Positions 55,813 through 64,000 of a DNA stretch of 64,000 nt are shown here, in pieces; the first letter of the stretch is position 1, and every line of letters starts with the position of its first letter. Under the pieces are notes generated by a model, which was given only the letters and a program-made list of their open reading frames with translations, searched no databases and had not been told where the DNA came from. The stretch comes from Myxococcales bacterium (GTDB lineage Bacteria; Myxococcota; Polyangia; Polyangiales; Polyangiaceae): assembly GCA_003151595.1 (NCBI GenBank), contig PLXW01000175.1:20183-84182 (forward strand), given 5' to 3'. The translations under genes were made by a program, and so were the position numbers.

Positions 55813-57531
55813 ATGAAGAGAGCGCTCGCATTCTCGTTCGTCGTGCTTCCCTTGGCCCTCGTTGCGTCTCAAGCCTCGGCGCAGACCAACGGATACGCGG
55901 TCAGTCGATTCGATCCTTCCGAGAAGGGGAGCGACTGGTTCGCCAACGAATCGCTCGACCTGCGCGGCAAGCTCCGCCCCGCGTTCGGCGTCCTCGCCGA
56001 CTACGCCACGAACGAAATCTCGTACCGCAACTTCGACGGCTCGCACCAGGCCGCGCTCGTCGGTAAGCAGTTCTTCCTGCACGTCGGCGCCAGCGTCACG
56101 ATCGCCGATCGCCTGCGCCTCGGCCTGAACGTCCCCGTCGCGCTCTACCAGAACGGTCAGAGCTACACGCTCGGCACGACGCCCCTCACGCCCCCCTCGA
56201 AGGCGGCGATCGGCGACGTGCGCGTCGGCGCCGACCTGCGGCTCGTTGGCGAGTACCGGAGCGCGTTCACGATGGCCATCGGCGCGCAGGTCCACCTGCC
56301 CACCGGATCCGAGACGCAGTACACGGGCGACGGCAAGGTCGACATCCAGCCGCGCCTCATGATCGCCGGCGACCTCGCCGACGTCGCGTACGCCGTGAAG
56401 GTCGGTTACGAGTTCCGCGGTCGCAACGACGACTTCGCCGGCACGCCGCTCGGCAACAACCTGACGGGGAGCGTCGCGCTCGGTCTTCGCGCAGCCGATC
56501 GCCACCTCTTGATCGGTCCGGAAGCCTTCGCCTCGACGCTCTCGTCGCAGCCGTTCAATCACCTCACGACGCCGGTCGAAGCGCTCCTCGGCGCCCACTA
56601 CTTCGTGGACGGCTGGCGCTTCGGGGTCGGCGCGGGCGGCGGTCTCGGTGACATCTACAGCTCGCCGTCGTTCCGCCTCCTCGCCGGGATCGAGTGGTCG
56701 CCGGCCATCGAAGAGAAGCCGACCGATCGCGACGGCGACGGCGTGCTCGACAAGGACGATGCGTGCCCCGACGTCGCCGGTGTCGCCACCGACGATCCGA
56801 AGACGAACGGTTGCCCGGTCGCGAAGCCCGCGGACAAGGACGGCGACGGCATCCTCGACGTCGACGACGCTTGCCCGGACGTCCCCGGCATCAAGACCGA
56901 TGACCCGAAGACGAACGGCTGCCCGTCCGACAAGGACAAGGACGGCATCCTCGACACCGAGGACGCCTGCCCGGATGTCGCCGGCGTGAAGACCGACGAC
57001 CCGAAGACGAACGGCTGCCCGGCCGACAAGGACAAGGACGGCGTCCCGGATTCGTCCGACGCTTGCCCGGACGTGCCCGGCATCGCCAGCGACGACCCGA
57101 AGAAGAACGGTTGCCCGCAGCTCGCGGCGATCTCGAACGGGATGATCAAGATCTCGGAGCAGGTCCAGTTCAAGACCGGCAGCGCGACGATCCTCCCGGC
57201 CAGCACGAACCTCATGAACGCCGTCCTCGGCATCATGAAGGACCACCCCGAGCTCAAGTTGGTGCACGTCGAAGGGCACACCGACAACAAGGGGAACGCC
57301 GCGGCGAACAAGACGCTCAGCCAGAAACGCGCGGCTGCGGTCGTCGGTTGGCTCGTGATGCACGGAGTCGACAAGAGCCGGATGGACGCGAAGGGCTACG
57401 GCCAGGAGCGCCCGCTCGACACGAACGCGACGGACGAAGGTCGCCAGAACAACCGTCGCGTCGAGTTCCACATCGAAGGTGGAAGCAGCGGCGGCGGCGG
57501 CAGCACCACGCCGCGATCGCACTCGCGCTGA
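55813..57531 (+). CDS. OmpA-family outer-membrane protein with five TSP3 repeats
   Basis: 572 residues. Signal peptide MKRALAFSFVVLPLALVASQASA. An N-terminal beta-barrel runs about 25-295. Then come TSP3 calcium-binding repeats of the form D-x-D-x-D-G-x2-D-x2-D-x-C-P-D-V...N-G-C-P at about 305-440, the cysteines pairing C-P-D with N-G-C-P. The OmpA peptidoglycan-binding domain follows (about 445-560: SNGMIKISEQVQFKTGSATILPAS, VEGHTDNKGNAAANKTLSQKRAAAVVGWL, GYGQERPLDTNATDEGRQNNRRVEF), then a Gly/Ser/Arg tail. It anchors the outer membrane to peptidoglycan. A strong intrinsic terminator follows. Confidence 0.95.
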   Translation: MKRALAFSFVVLPLALVASQASAQTNGYAVSRFDPSEKGSDWFANESLDLRGKLRPAFGVLADYATNEISYRNFDGSHQAALVGKQFFLHVGASVTIADRLRLGLNVPVALYQNGQSYTLGTTPLTPPSKAAIGDVRVGADLRLVGEYRSAFTMAIGAQVHLPTGSETQYTGDGKVDIQPRLMIAGDLADVAYAVKVGYEFRGRNDDFAGTPLGNNLTGSVALGLRAADRHLLIGPEAFASTLSSQPFNHLTTPVEALLGAHYFVDGWRFGVGAGGGLGDIYSSPSFRLLAGIEWSPAIEEKPTDRDGDGVLDKDDACPDVAGVATDDPKTNGCPVAKPADKDGDGILDVDDACPDVPGIKTDDPKTNGCPSDKDKDGILDTEDACPDVAGVKTDDPKTNGCPADKDKDGVPDSSDACPDVPGIASDDPKKNGCPQLAAISNGMIKISEQVQFKTGSATILPASTNLMNAVLGIMKDHPELKLVHVEGHTDNKGNAAANKTLSQKRAAAVVGWLVMHGVDKSRMDAKGYGQERPLDTNATDEGRQNNRRVEFHIEGGSSGGGGSTTPRSHSR

Positions 57532-57550
57532 GCGAGCGCTGAGACGAAGC

Positions 57551-57590
57551 ACGGGGCGGTCGGCGAGAGCCAGCCGCCCCGTTCTCTTTT
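57551..57590 (+). terminator. Intrinsic terminator after the OmpA gene
   Basis: The nine-base stem ACGGGGCGG (57551-57559) pairs with CCGCCCCGT (57574-57582) around a 14-base loop and is followed by TCTCTTTT. It lies 19 bases after the OmpA stop codon. Confidence 0.9.
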
Positions 57591-57966
57591 GTCGGCGTGA
57601 GCTAGAGGCCGTCGAGCGTGCAGCCGGCGCCGGCGAGGAGTACGTGAATCCGCGTCGGTGATGGCGGCGTCCTCGATCTTCGAAGAGCCTCCGTCGCTCG
57701 TGGGCGAAGCGTCGCTCTTGCTGCGCGCCATGCTCGAGCCCATCAGCGGGGCGGACATCAGCGCGATCGTCAACCAGTGCTTCACTTGCACCCCCGCGTC
57801 GTCCAAGAGAATGCCAGAGAAGCGATAGTGCGCGCAGGGTGCGACCTGTGAACGCGGGACCACGATCCCCACGGCGGCCCCGTCACGCTGGCGCCGGCGC
57901 GTTCGCGCTTCCTCGGGTCATTTCGGCTCGAATTCCCGGCTATTCGTGCCGAACGGCGGGTGCGGC
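57591..57966. other. 376-base gap, no supported gene (possible decayed minus-strand frame)
   Basis: No convincing gene. On the minus strand a short stretch reads like the start of an exported lipoprotein-type protein (VKHWLTIALMSAPLMGSS, then SDASPTSDGGSSKIEDAAITDADS, near 57785-57650) but then runs into Arg-rich shadow sequence and overlaps the OmpA gene. In another frame an end like HVLLAGAGCTLDGL-stop occurs at 57602. It may be a decayed gene; I do not annotate it as real. The last bases before 57967 may hold the promoter of the next gene. Confidence 0.5.
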
Positions 57967-58728
57967 ATGTCCGTTGCGATGGCCTCCCCCATGCCCACGC
58001 TTCCTTCGCTTGGCTTCACGGCTCTCACCCTCGCGGCGCTCGTCGGGTGCAACTCCACGGTCGGCACCGACGACCGCGCTTCCTTCGCTTATGAGTCGGG
58101 GCACGGCTGCCTCTTGAGTTGCGATACCGGTAAGCCGCTCATGCTCGGCACCACAGAGTCGCTCACGGTCACCGGCATCCCGGCGACGAACGGGATCACG
58201 CTCACGGCGAGCGCGTCTTCGGTCGTCGCCGTCGGCGATCACACGACGACGTACACGTGCGACGCGCCCGGCACCTCGACGACCAGCACCGCGGGTGACG
58301 CCTGCCCGAGCGGAACGACGAAGCACGTCATGATGGAGGTCTCCATCCTCGCCCTCGCGGCCGGTCACGCCATGCTCGACGTGAACAACGCCGACGGCTC
58401 CCTCTTCGACTCTCTCCCGCTCACCGTCCTCGCGCCCGCGAAGCTGCAGCTCGTGAATCCCGACGACGCCGTGGTGAGCTCCGTCACCGTGGCGCACGGC
58501 GTGATCGTGAACCTCTCCATGATCGCGTTCGACGCGCACGGCGTGGAGCTCCAGGCCTCGCAGGGGTTCACGTTCGCCGCCGCCGACCCCACCATCGCCG
58601 ACACGCAGGAGCACGACTTCACCGTCGTCAGCCCCGACCTCGCGGTGCATGGCGACGCGCCGGGCACCACCAGCATCACGGTGTCGGCGGCGAGCGCAGA
58701 GACCTCGCTCGCAGTCACGGTGCAGTGA
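57967..58728 (+). CDS. Lipoprotein with Ig-like (BIG2-type) domains
   Basis: 253 residues from ATG 57967 (ATG 57946, 57979 and 57991 are alternatives). The signal peptide ends LAALVGCNS (lipobox). The mature part looks like two or three Ig-like beta domains of the BIG2 kind: TESLTVTGIPATNGITLTASASSVVAVGDHTTT, AKLQLVNPDDAVVSSVTVAHGVIVNLS and DAPGTTSITVSAASAETSLAVTVQ. Cysteines (CLLSCD, YTCDA, DACPS) may pair. Such proteins are common cell-surface or adhesive lipoproteins; no specific role can be given. Confidence 0.78.
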   Translation: MSVAMASPMPTLPSLGFTALTLAALVGCNSTVGTDDRASFAYESGHGCLLSCDTGKPLMLGTTESLTVTGIPATNGITLTASASSVVAVGDHTTTYTCDAPGTSTTSTAGDACPSGTTKHVMMEVSILALAAGHAMLDVNNADGSLFDSLPLTVLAPAKLQLVNPDDAVVSSVTVAHGVIVNLSMIAFDAHGVELQASQGFTFAAADPTIADTQEHDFTVVSPDLAVHGDAPGTTSITVSAASAETSLAVTVQ

Positions 58729-58763
58729 CGCGCGGTCGGTGATCGTCTACGTGTGACACCACG

Positions 58764-59639
58764 ATGCTCGATGACCTGAAGCGCTTCCTCGAGATTCATC
58801 TACTCACGCTCTCCGGCGGCGTCGTGACCCCCGCGTCGATCCTCATCGCCATGGGGATCTTCCTCGCCGCGGCGTTCATCGCCAACATGGGCGGGCGCGC
58901 GCTCCGGCGCACGCTGCGCAGTCGCGATCTTCCGCAGGGGACGCAGTTCGCGGCGTCGAAGATCTTCGGCTACGTGGTCATGGCCATCGGCGCGGTGGTG
59001 GCGTTCGACTCGATGGGCATCCGGCTCGACGCGCTCATCGCCACGTCGGCCGTCGTCGCCGTCGGCATCGGGTTCGGGCTGCAGAACATCGCCCTGAACT
59101 TCATCTCGGGGCTCATTCTCCTCATAGAGCAGCCGGTTCGTAAGGGGGACTTCGTGCGCGTGGGAGACTCGCTCGGCGTGGTCGACGACATCGGGCTTCG
59201 CGCGACGCGGATCATCACGCGCGACGCCGTGGCCATCATCGTCCCCAACAGCGGGCTCGTGACCGAGAAGGTCATCAATCACTCGCGCCCCACGTCGAAC
59301 CTGCGCGTGAGCGTTCCCGTGAGCGTCGCCTACGGGAGCGACACCAGTCGCGTGCGCGAGATCCTCCTCGCGGTCAGCGCGGCGACGTCCGGCACACTCG
59401 CCTCACCGGCGCCCGACGTTCGCTTCGAAGCGTTCGGCCCCTCGAGCCTCGACTTCGCACTGCTCCTCTGGATCGCCGATCCGCGGATGGATCTCAAGGT
59501 CTCGTCCGACCTGCGGTTCGCCATCGACGCTGCGTTTCGCGAAGCGAAGATCGAGATGCCGTTCCCGCAGACCGACGTGCACGTGCGGTCGGGGTTGGAG
59601 AAGCTGCTCTCGCAGCCGGCTGCGACCAAGGCGAGCTAG
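58764..59639 (+). CDS. Small-conductance mechanosensitive channel (MscS family)
   Basis: 291 residues. After helices at about 20-45 and 67-90, the pore helix shows ALIATSAVVAVGIGFGLQNIALNFISGLILLIEQPVRKGDFVRVG, the MscS signature (glycine/alanine-rich TM3 followed by 'F.SG..I..EQPF..GD.V'). The beta domain and C-terminal vestibule follow (IPNSGLV-type: AIIVPNSGLVTEKVINHSRP). It opens on membrane tension to release solutes after osmotic downshock. The stop overlaps the stop of the convergent gene (CTAG). Confidence 0.94.
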   Translation: MLDDLKRFLEIHLLTLSGGVVTPASILIAMGIFLAAAFIANMGGRALRRTLRSRDLPQGTQFAASKIFGYVVMAIGAVVAFDSMGIRLDALIATSAVVAVGIGFGLQNIALNFISGLILLIEQPVRKGDFVRVGDSLGVVDDIGLRATRIITRDAVAIIVPNSGLVTEKVINHSRPTSNLRVSVPVSVAYGSDTSRVREILLAVSAATSGTLASPAPDVRFEAFGPSSLDFALLLWIADPRMDLKVSSDLRFAIDAAFREAKIEMPFPQTDVHVRSGLEKLLSQPAATKAS

Positions 59640-60013
59640 ACGCGCGGGCGGACTTGCTTTCGGATCTTCTTGAGGAAGGTCTGCGTGCACTGACCGCCGT
59701 GGCTGTCTTCGTGCGCGATGATCTCCTGGATCAAGCGCGCCTTCGCGTCGGCGGGGGTCGATGTGTGATCGCGAACCTCTCCCGCGAGCTGCGCGCCCTG
59801 CGGCGTCGTCGGCCACTGGGTCTTGGCGACGGCCTCGACGCGATTGGCCTGGCGATGGTGCGAAGGCTTGGTCTTGGTGACGTCGTGAAAGCCCGTGTCT
59901 TGAGACTTCCTGCCGCTGCCATGACAGCTGGGGCACGTCGCGGTCAGTCCAAACGAATTTCCGATGCGACCGTCGCCGCCACAGACACCACAGGATTCAT
60001 CCGACAAAGGCAC
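59636..60013 (-). CDS. Small CxxCxGxG zinc-finger protein (DnaJ-type Cys-rich motif)
   Basis: 125 residues. The N-terminal 40 residues carry two DnaJ-like zinc motifs, CGVCGGDG (about 8-15) and CPSCHGSG (about 27-34), which together could bind one zinc. The remaining part is basic and helical (TKTKPSHHRQANRVEAVAKTQWPTTPQGAQLAGEV...LIQEIIAHEDSHGGQCTQTFLKKIRKQV). No J domain is present. Possibly a small nucleic-acid or protein-binding factor. Convergent with mscS; stops overlap on CTAG. Confidence 0.72.
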   Translation of the reverse strand: MPLSDESCGVCGGDGRIGNSFGLTATCPSCHGSGRKSQDTGFHDVTKTKPSHHRQANRVEAVAKTQWPTTPQGAQLAGEVRDHTSTPADAKARLIQEIIAHEDSHGGQCTQTFLKKIRKQVRPRV

Positions 60014-60228
60014 CTTCTCTCATCCGCGTTTCGTCTCGTCTTCCGCCTGAACCCTACGCGACGCCGGGCGCCGGCGCTGGTCGGAAGAGAGCGCCCCGGC
60101 CCCATGGCGCGCGAAAGATGCCGCGCAAGTGGTCGCGTCGCTCGGGAAAACATGGGCGAAACGGCGAAACGGCGCCGTGTGGCATCGCGGTCGCTCAAGG
60201 AGGGGGCGATCCGTCCGTTGAGGATTGT

Positions 60229-62052
60229 GTGGAACCCCGGATCGGCCTGCTGACCACTCTGCTTCGAGCCATCGATGCGCTCCTGCATCCGTCGCTGCGG
60301 ACGTCGGGCTGGGACACGCTGCGGCGCGCGCGGCTCCTCATCGGCTTCGTGCTGTTCCTCTCCCCCGTGGTGTTGCGTGAGGCGATTCAGGGGGCTCACT
60401 CGGGCAGCGCGTTGCGCGTCGCCGCCGCCGCGGTGTTCGCCGCCAGCTCGGCGTTCGTGCTGTTCGTGGTTCGTCGGTGGGGCGCGCTCGGGCTGGCGAC
60501 GCACGTCTTCGTGGGATCGACCGCGGCACTGGCGTTCGGCGTGGGGCTCCTCACCGGCGCGCCCGCTCCGCTCCTGGGGCTGTCCGGCATGGCGTTCGTC
60601 GCTCTCCTCGTCGGCGGACGCGGCGGCGCGGTCTGGGTTCCGATCACGATGACGCTCACGCTCAGCGTCGTCGCCGCTCGCGCGCTCGGTCTCATCGAGC
60701 CGCATCCGCTCGCGTACACACCGGTGGCGCAGGCGATCGACGCCGCGATCGTCTGCGCGTGCACGTCGGGGTTCGCGTGGATGTTCGTGACGTCGAAGGA
60801 GCGCTTGTTCGCCGATCTGGAAGACGCCAACGCGAAGCTCACGCGCGAGGTCGCCGATCACAGCGAATCCGAAGAGCGCGCCCGCGCGGCGAACCGCTCC
60901 AAGAGCGATTTCCTCGCCAACATGAGCCACGAGATCCGGACGCCGATGACCGCCATCATGGGCTTCGGCGATCTCTTGCTCGACGAGGATCTCTCGCCGG
61001 CCACGCGCACCGAGCACGTCGAGATCATCCGCCGCAACGGCAAGCATCTCCTCGCTCTCATCGACGACATCCTCGACCTCTCGAAGATCGAGGCCGGCAA
61101 GATGGCGCTCGAGAACATTCGCTGCTCGCCGCGCGCCGTGGTCGTCGATGTCGTCTCGCTGCTCCGCGTCCCCGCGCTCGCGAAGGGGTTGTCGCTCACG
61201 GTCCACTACGCGACGCCCCTTCCGTTCTGGATCCAGAGCGATCCCACGCGGCTTCGACAGATCCTGATGAACCTCGTCTCGAACGCCGTGAAGTTCACGG
61301 CGACGGGGGGAATCACGCTCACGGTTCGATGCAGCGATCCGCGCGCCGCGACGCCGACGCTCTCGTTCGACGTCGCCGACTCGGGGCCGGGCATCGCGCC
61401 CGACAAGCTCGAACAGGTGTTCGAGCCCTTCGCGCAAGCCGATGCCTCGACGACGCGCAAGTTCGGCGGGAGCGGTCTAGGGCTCGCCATCTCGAAGCGG
61501 CTCGCTCGCGCGCTCGGTGGATCGCTGCTGTTGGCGAGCACGCCCGGCGTCGGGAGCAAATTCACGCTGACGGTGGAGACGGGGCCGCTCGCGGGCGTGG
61601 AGATGGGGCGCGACGCGCGCGAGGTGGGCTCGATCGATGCGTTGTCCGCGCTGGTGGCGAAGTCGGGTCTTCGCGGGCGCGTGCTCCTCGCCGAGGACGG
61701 TCCGGACAATCAGGCGCTCCTGCTCGCGCACCTCACGCGCGCCGGCGCCACCGTGACCCTGGCCGAGAACGGTCGCGCGGCCGTGGACAAGGCGCTCGAG
61801 GCGAGCGCAGTGGGGGCGGCGTTCGATCTCGTGCTCATGGATATGCAGATGCCCGAGGTCGACGGCTACTGCGCGACGCGCGAGCTGCGCGCCGCAGGGT
61901 TCGCGATCCCGATCGTGGCCCTGACGGCGCACGCGATGGCGGGCGACCGTGAGAAGTGCCTCGCCGCCGGGTGCAACGAGTACCTCACCAAGCCCATCGT
62001 CCGCCGTGACCTCGGCGCCGTGCTGGAGCGATACCTGGACCACGCTGCCTGA
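60229..62052 (+). CDS. Hybrid histidine kinase with multi-helix membrane sensor and receiver domain
   Basis: 607 residues from GTG 60229, with TTGAGG just upstream; longer frames (60118) add a shadow-like Arg-rich start. There are six or so helices (about 25-185). The HisKA H-box FLANMSHEIRTPMTAIMG has His at about 239. The HATPase has N box LMNLVSNAVKFTA, G1 DSGPGIAPDKLEQVFEPF and G2 GSGLGLAISKRLARALGG. The C-terminal receiver (about 480-605) has VLLAEDGPDNQALLLAHL, phospho-acceptor Asp in LVLMDMQMPEVDGYCATREL and LTKPI. It phosphorylates itself on His and passes phosphate to its own receiver. Confidence 0.94.
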   Translation: MEPRIGLLTTLLRAIDALLHPSLRTSGWDTLRRARLLIGFVLFLSPVVLREAIQGAHSGSALRVAAAAVFAASSAFVLFVVRRWGALGLATHVFVGSTAALAFGVGLLTGAPAPLLGLSGMAFVALLVGGRGGAVWVPITMTLTLSVVAARALGLIEPHPLAYTPVAQAIDAAIVCACTSGFAWMFVTSKERLFADLEDANAKLTREVADHSESEERARAANRSKSDFLANMSHEIRTPMTAIMGFGDLLLDEDLSPATRTEHVEIIRRNGKHLLALIDDILDLSKIEAGKMALENIRCSPRAVVVDVVSLLRVPALAKGLSLTVHYATPLPFWIQSDPTRLRQILMNLVSNAVKFTATGGITLTVRCSDPRAATPTLSFDVADSGPGIAPDKLEQVFEPFAQADASTTRKFGGSGLGLAISKRLARALGGSLLLASTPGVGSKFTLTVETGPLAGVEMGRDAREVGSIDALSALVAKSGLRGRVLLAEDGPDNQALLLAHLTRAGATVTLAENGRAAVDKALEASAVGAAFDLVLMDMQMPEVDGYCATRELRAAGFAIPIVALTAHAMAGDREKCLAAGCNEYLTKPIVRRDLGAVLERYLDHAA

Positions 62053-62094
62053 AAACGCGCGACGCAAAGGCGATCGCGAGCATCGGAGCGGGGC

Positions 62095-62928
62095 ATGAAC
62101 CTCGCCGGCAAGAACGTCATCGTCACGGGCGCCAACACGGGCATCGGTCGGGTCACGGCGATCGAGCTCGCGAAGCAGAAAGCCCACGTTTTCCTTGCGT
62201 GCCGCTCCGAAGACCGCGCGCGACCGGTGCTCGCGGAGATCGCTGCTTTCGGCGGGAAGGCCGAGCTGCTGGTGCTCGACCTCGCCGACCTGGCGAGCGT
62301 GCGCGCCGCGGCGGCCTCGTTCTTGAAGCGTGACGAGCCGCTCTCCGTGCTGGTGAACAACGCGGGGCTCGCCGGTGCGCATGGGCTCACCAAAGACGGC
62401 TTCGAGATCACGTTCGGTACGAACCACCTCGGCCCGTACCTCTTCACGCGACTCCTTCTCCCCGCGCTCGAGCGCGCCGGCGAAGCGCGCGTGGTGAACG
62501 TCTCCAGCGAAGGGCACTACCGCGCGCCGCCGATGGCCTGGAATTCGGTGCGCGAGAAGACGCGAACGACGACCGGCTTCCCCGAGTACTGCACGTCGAA
62601 GCTGGCCAACGTCCTCTTCTCGAACGAGCTCGCGCGCCGCTGCTCGCCGAACGTGCGCACGTACTCCTTGCACCCGGGCGCCGTGGCGTCGGACGTGTGG
62701 CGCGAGGTGCCGTGGGGGCTGCGGCACATGGCCAAGCTCTTCATGCTGTCGAACGAAGACGGCGCGAAGACGACCCTCTTCTGCGCGACGAGCGACGCGG
62801 TGAGCGCTCAGACCGGACGCTACTACGACAAATCGCGCGAGAAGAAGGCGAGCGATGCGGCGCTGGATCCGAAGCTGGCGAACGAGCTCTGGGTGAAGAG
62901 CGCGGAGTGGGTAGGCTTGACGGCGTGA
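62095..62928 (+). CDS. Short-chain dehydrogenase (retinol-dehydrogenase-like)
   Basis: 277 residues, preceded by GGAGCGGGGC. The classical SDR features are all there: TGANTGIGR nucleotide loop, DLADLASVR, NNAGLAG, the catalytic Ser in VVNVSSEGHY and YCTSK (Tyr-x3-Lys). C-terminal HPGAVASDVW, where the retinol-dehydrogenase/oxidoreductase subgroup ends its substrate loop. It reduces or oxidises an alcohol or ketone with NAD(P); the substrate is not known. It starts 42 bases after the histidine kinase and may be co-transcribed. Confidence 0.92.
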   Translation: MNLAGKNVIVTGANTGIGRVTAIELAKQKAHVFLACRSEDRARPVLAEIAAFGGKAELLVLDLADLASVRAAAASFLKRDEPLSVLVNNAGLAGAHGLTKDGFEITFGTNHLGPYLFTRLLLPALERAGEARVVNVSSEGHYRAPPMAWNSVREKTRTTTGFPEYCTSKLANVLFSNELARRCSPNVRTYSLHPGAVASDVWREVPWGLRHMAKLFMLSNEDGAKTTLFCATSDAVSAQTGRYYDKSREKKASDAALDPKLANELWVKSAEWVGLTA

Positions 62929-62941
62929 GTCGTCAGGCGAG

Positions 62942-63883
62942 ATGAGCGAGAGGTCGACGCGCACGATCGTCCTCGCCGGTGTCGTCCTCGCGCTCGTCGG
63001 GGGGGGCGCGGCTTGGTACGCCTCGCGCGCGCCGACGGCGAGCGAGCCTGGAGCGGTCGTCGACGCCGAAGACGCTGGGGTGGTCGCGTGGTGCGCGCCG
63101 GGGCTCGAAGCGATCGCCGGAGGGGGATGCTTCGCGCCGGCGCGTGGCGGTGCGTCGCCGTCGCCGCTGCTCATCTATCTGCACGGGCGGTACGATCTGG
63201 CCGGCACCAGAGACGAAATGGATCGGCAGCATCGCGTTGCCGAGCGCGCGACGGCGCGCGGCTTCGCGGTCCTCGCGCTGCACGGAAAGATCGGCGAATG
63301 CGTCACCAGCCCGGAGCTGGCGACGTGGTTCTGCTGGCCTAGCAACGAGCACACGGCGAGCGATGCGCCGGCGTTCGTCGCCGCCTGGGCTCCCGCGCTT
63401 CGTGCGGCCGAACGGCGCACGGGCGCCGGCGCGAAGCGATTCGTTCTCGGGTTCTCGAACGGCGCGTACTTCGCCGGGCTCCTCGCGGTCGGCGCGCACT
63501 TTGAAGCGAGCGCGTTCGCCGTCGCCAACGGAGGCACCGTCGAGCCGGTGCACGCCGCCGGCGCCAAGCCTCCGGTCCTTCTCTTGTCGGCCGACTCCGA
63601 CGAGTCGCAACCCGGCATGATCCACTTCGACGCCGAGCTCACGCGCGAACGGTGGCCTCACGAGGTCTACGCGCGTCCCGGCGCTCACGCGCTCCAGAAC
63701 GAAGACATCGACGCCGTCGTCTCGTTCTTCCTTCGCTCGCAGACCGAGAAGCTCCCGCTCTCGCCGCCGCTGACGACGCATCGCCCGACGCCTCACGTGG
63801 CGACGCCCGACGCGGGCGAAGAGCCCCGTCCTTCGCAGGAGGAAACAGCGCCTCCGACCGAGAATCCGTACGAGAGCGAGTGA
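62942..63883 (+). CDS. Alpha/beta hydrolase, probably exported esterase
   Basis: 313 residues. The N-terminal hydrophobic helix (about 8-27, TIVLAGVVLALVGGGAAWY) anchors or exports it. The hydrolase domain has LLIYLHGRYD (oxyanion region), GFSNGAYFAGL with nucleophile Ser in G-x-S-x-G, LLLSADSDESQPG (acid Asp) and RPGAHALQ (His). The order resembles PHB-depolymerase-type esterases. A Pro/Thr/Glu-rich C-terminal tail ends it (about 275-313). It begins 13 bases after the SDR stop, so the two are likely one operon. Confidence 0.85.
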   Translation: MSERSTRTIVLAGVVLALVGGGAAWYASRAPTASEPGAVVDAEDAGVVAWCAPGLEAIAGGGCFAPARGGASPSPLLIYLHGRYDLAGTRDEMDRQHRVAERATARGFAVLALHGKIGECVTSPELATWFCWPSNEHTASDAPAFVAAWAPALRAAERRTGAGAKRFVLGFSNGAYFAGLLAVGAHFEASAFAVANGGTVEPVHAAGAKPPVLLLSADSDESQPGMIHFDAELTRERWPHEVYARPGAHALQNEDIDAVVSFFLRSQTEKLPLSPPLTTHRPTPHVATPDAGEEPRPSQEETAPPTENPYESE

Positions 63884-63969
63884 CGATCGCGAAGTCGACC
63901 TCGGCGCGCCTCCACTCGCCTAGAGCAACCGTCCGTCGAGTGGATCGCGTCGCGCGCCGCCACTGCGGA

Positions 63970-63986
63970 AGAGAGAGAGAGAGAGA
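63970..63986. repeat. (GA)8 microsatellite
   Basis: Eight GA dinucleotides follow CGGAA at the end of the window, in the non-coding stretch after the hydrolase gene. It may vary in length or be read through by polymerase slippage. No gene is seen in the last 117 bases. Confidence 0.85.
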
Positions 63987-64000
63987 CTCCTCGGCGAGAT

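Noticed and set aside
57602..57872. Minus-strand exported-protein-like frame after the OmpA terminator
   Set aside because: It runs into shadow sequence of the OmpA gene and needs a frameshift to end properly; kept only as a note on the gap.
59944..61437. 497-residue minus-strand frame opposite the hybrid histidine kinase
   Set aside because: Arg/Glu-rich composition typical of antisense shadows in GC-rich DNA; the plus strand has all kinase motifs.

Overview
The window is GC-rich DNA from a large-genome social or predatory bacterium. It most resembles Myxococcota, order Polyangiales (Labilithrix/Sorangium-like). The assignment is inferred from content: four Hanks-type Ser/Thr kinases plus a hybrid histidine kinase in 64 kb, many lipoproteins with Asp-Ala-Gly-rich linkers behind the lipobox, a TSP3-repeat OmpA protein, three members of what looks like the Myxococcus-type TIGR02265 paralogous family, and an Eps-like exopolysaccharide locus. 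No rRNA, tRNA, CRISPR array, prophage or transposase was recognised.

Layout. (1) 1-2.6 kb: the edge of a polysaccharide locus, with a partial Wzz-like co-polymerase, a sugar-nucleotide epimerase and a poly-Gly lipoprotein. (2) 2.6-11.2 kb: a mosaic of small genes: cyclophilin, two TIGR02265-like proteins, a duplicated Cys-rich lipoprotein (one copy beheaded), an XRE regulator facing a strongly translated unknown gene across a repeat-filled gap, a beta-lactamase-like hydrolase and a Uma2-family protein. (3) 11.2-22.3 kb: the main exopolysaccharide block. It holds heparinase-like lyase, Wzy/ligase-like polymerase, GT2, OPX export protein, polyprenyl glycosylphosphotransferase, EpsX-like outer-membrane barrel and two GT4 enzymes. 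(4) 22.3-33.4 kb: signalling, with a divergent pair of Ser/Thr kinases (one kinase-REC-PAS), a large membrane protein, an AraC-like regulator and a kinase with a DFD motif. (5) 33.4-39.7 kb: a pair of c-type-heme lipoproteins, a redoxin-UppP operon, a 20-bp palindromic minisatellite, a fatty-acid-hydroxylase-type protein and the third TIGR02265-like gene. (6) 39.7-47.5 kb: a complete pqqABCDE operon with an elongated PqqA, divergent from a beta-propeller quinoprotein candidate, a cupredoxin-like protein and a TonB-dependent receptor. (7) 47.6-64 kb: VIT/VWA protein, methyltransferases, a sensor with lipobox, seven-TM-like region and kinase, PheA, OmpA/TSP3, MscS, hybrid histidine kinase, SDR and esterase.

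How it fits together. The eps-like genes would assemble repeat units on undecaprenyl phosphate, polymerise them and export them through an OPX protein plus a separate outer-membrane barrel; UppP at 37.0 kb recycles the same lipid carrier. The pqq operon would make the cofactor, and the divergent secreted beta-propeller with its cupredoxin neighbour is the obvious candidate consumer and electron acceptor. The most unusual items are the 20/60-bp palindromic array at 37.86-38.02 kb, the 11-bp phased repeats at 5.50-5.56 kb, the PQQ/quinoprotein/cupredoxin/TonB locus, the unusual kinase architectures, and a palindromic repeat element translated as the tail of a glycosyltransferase.
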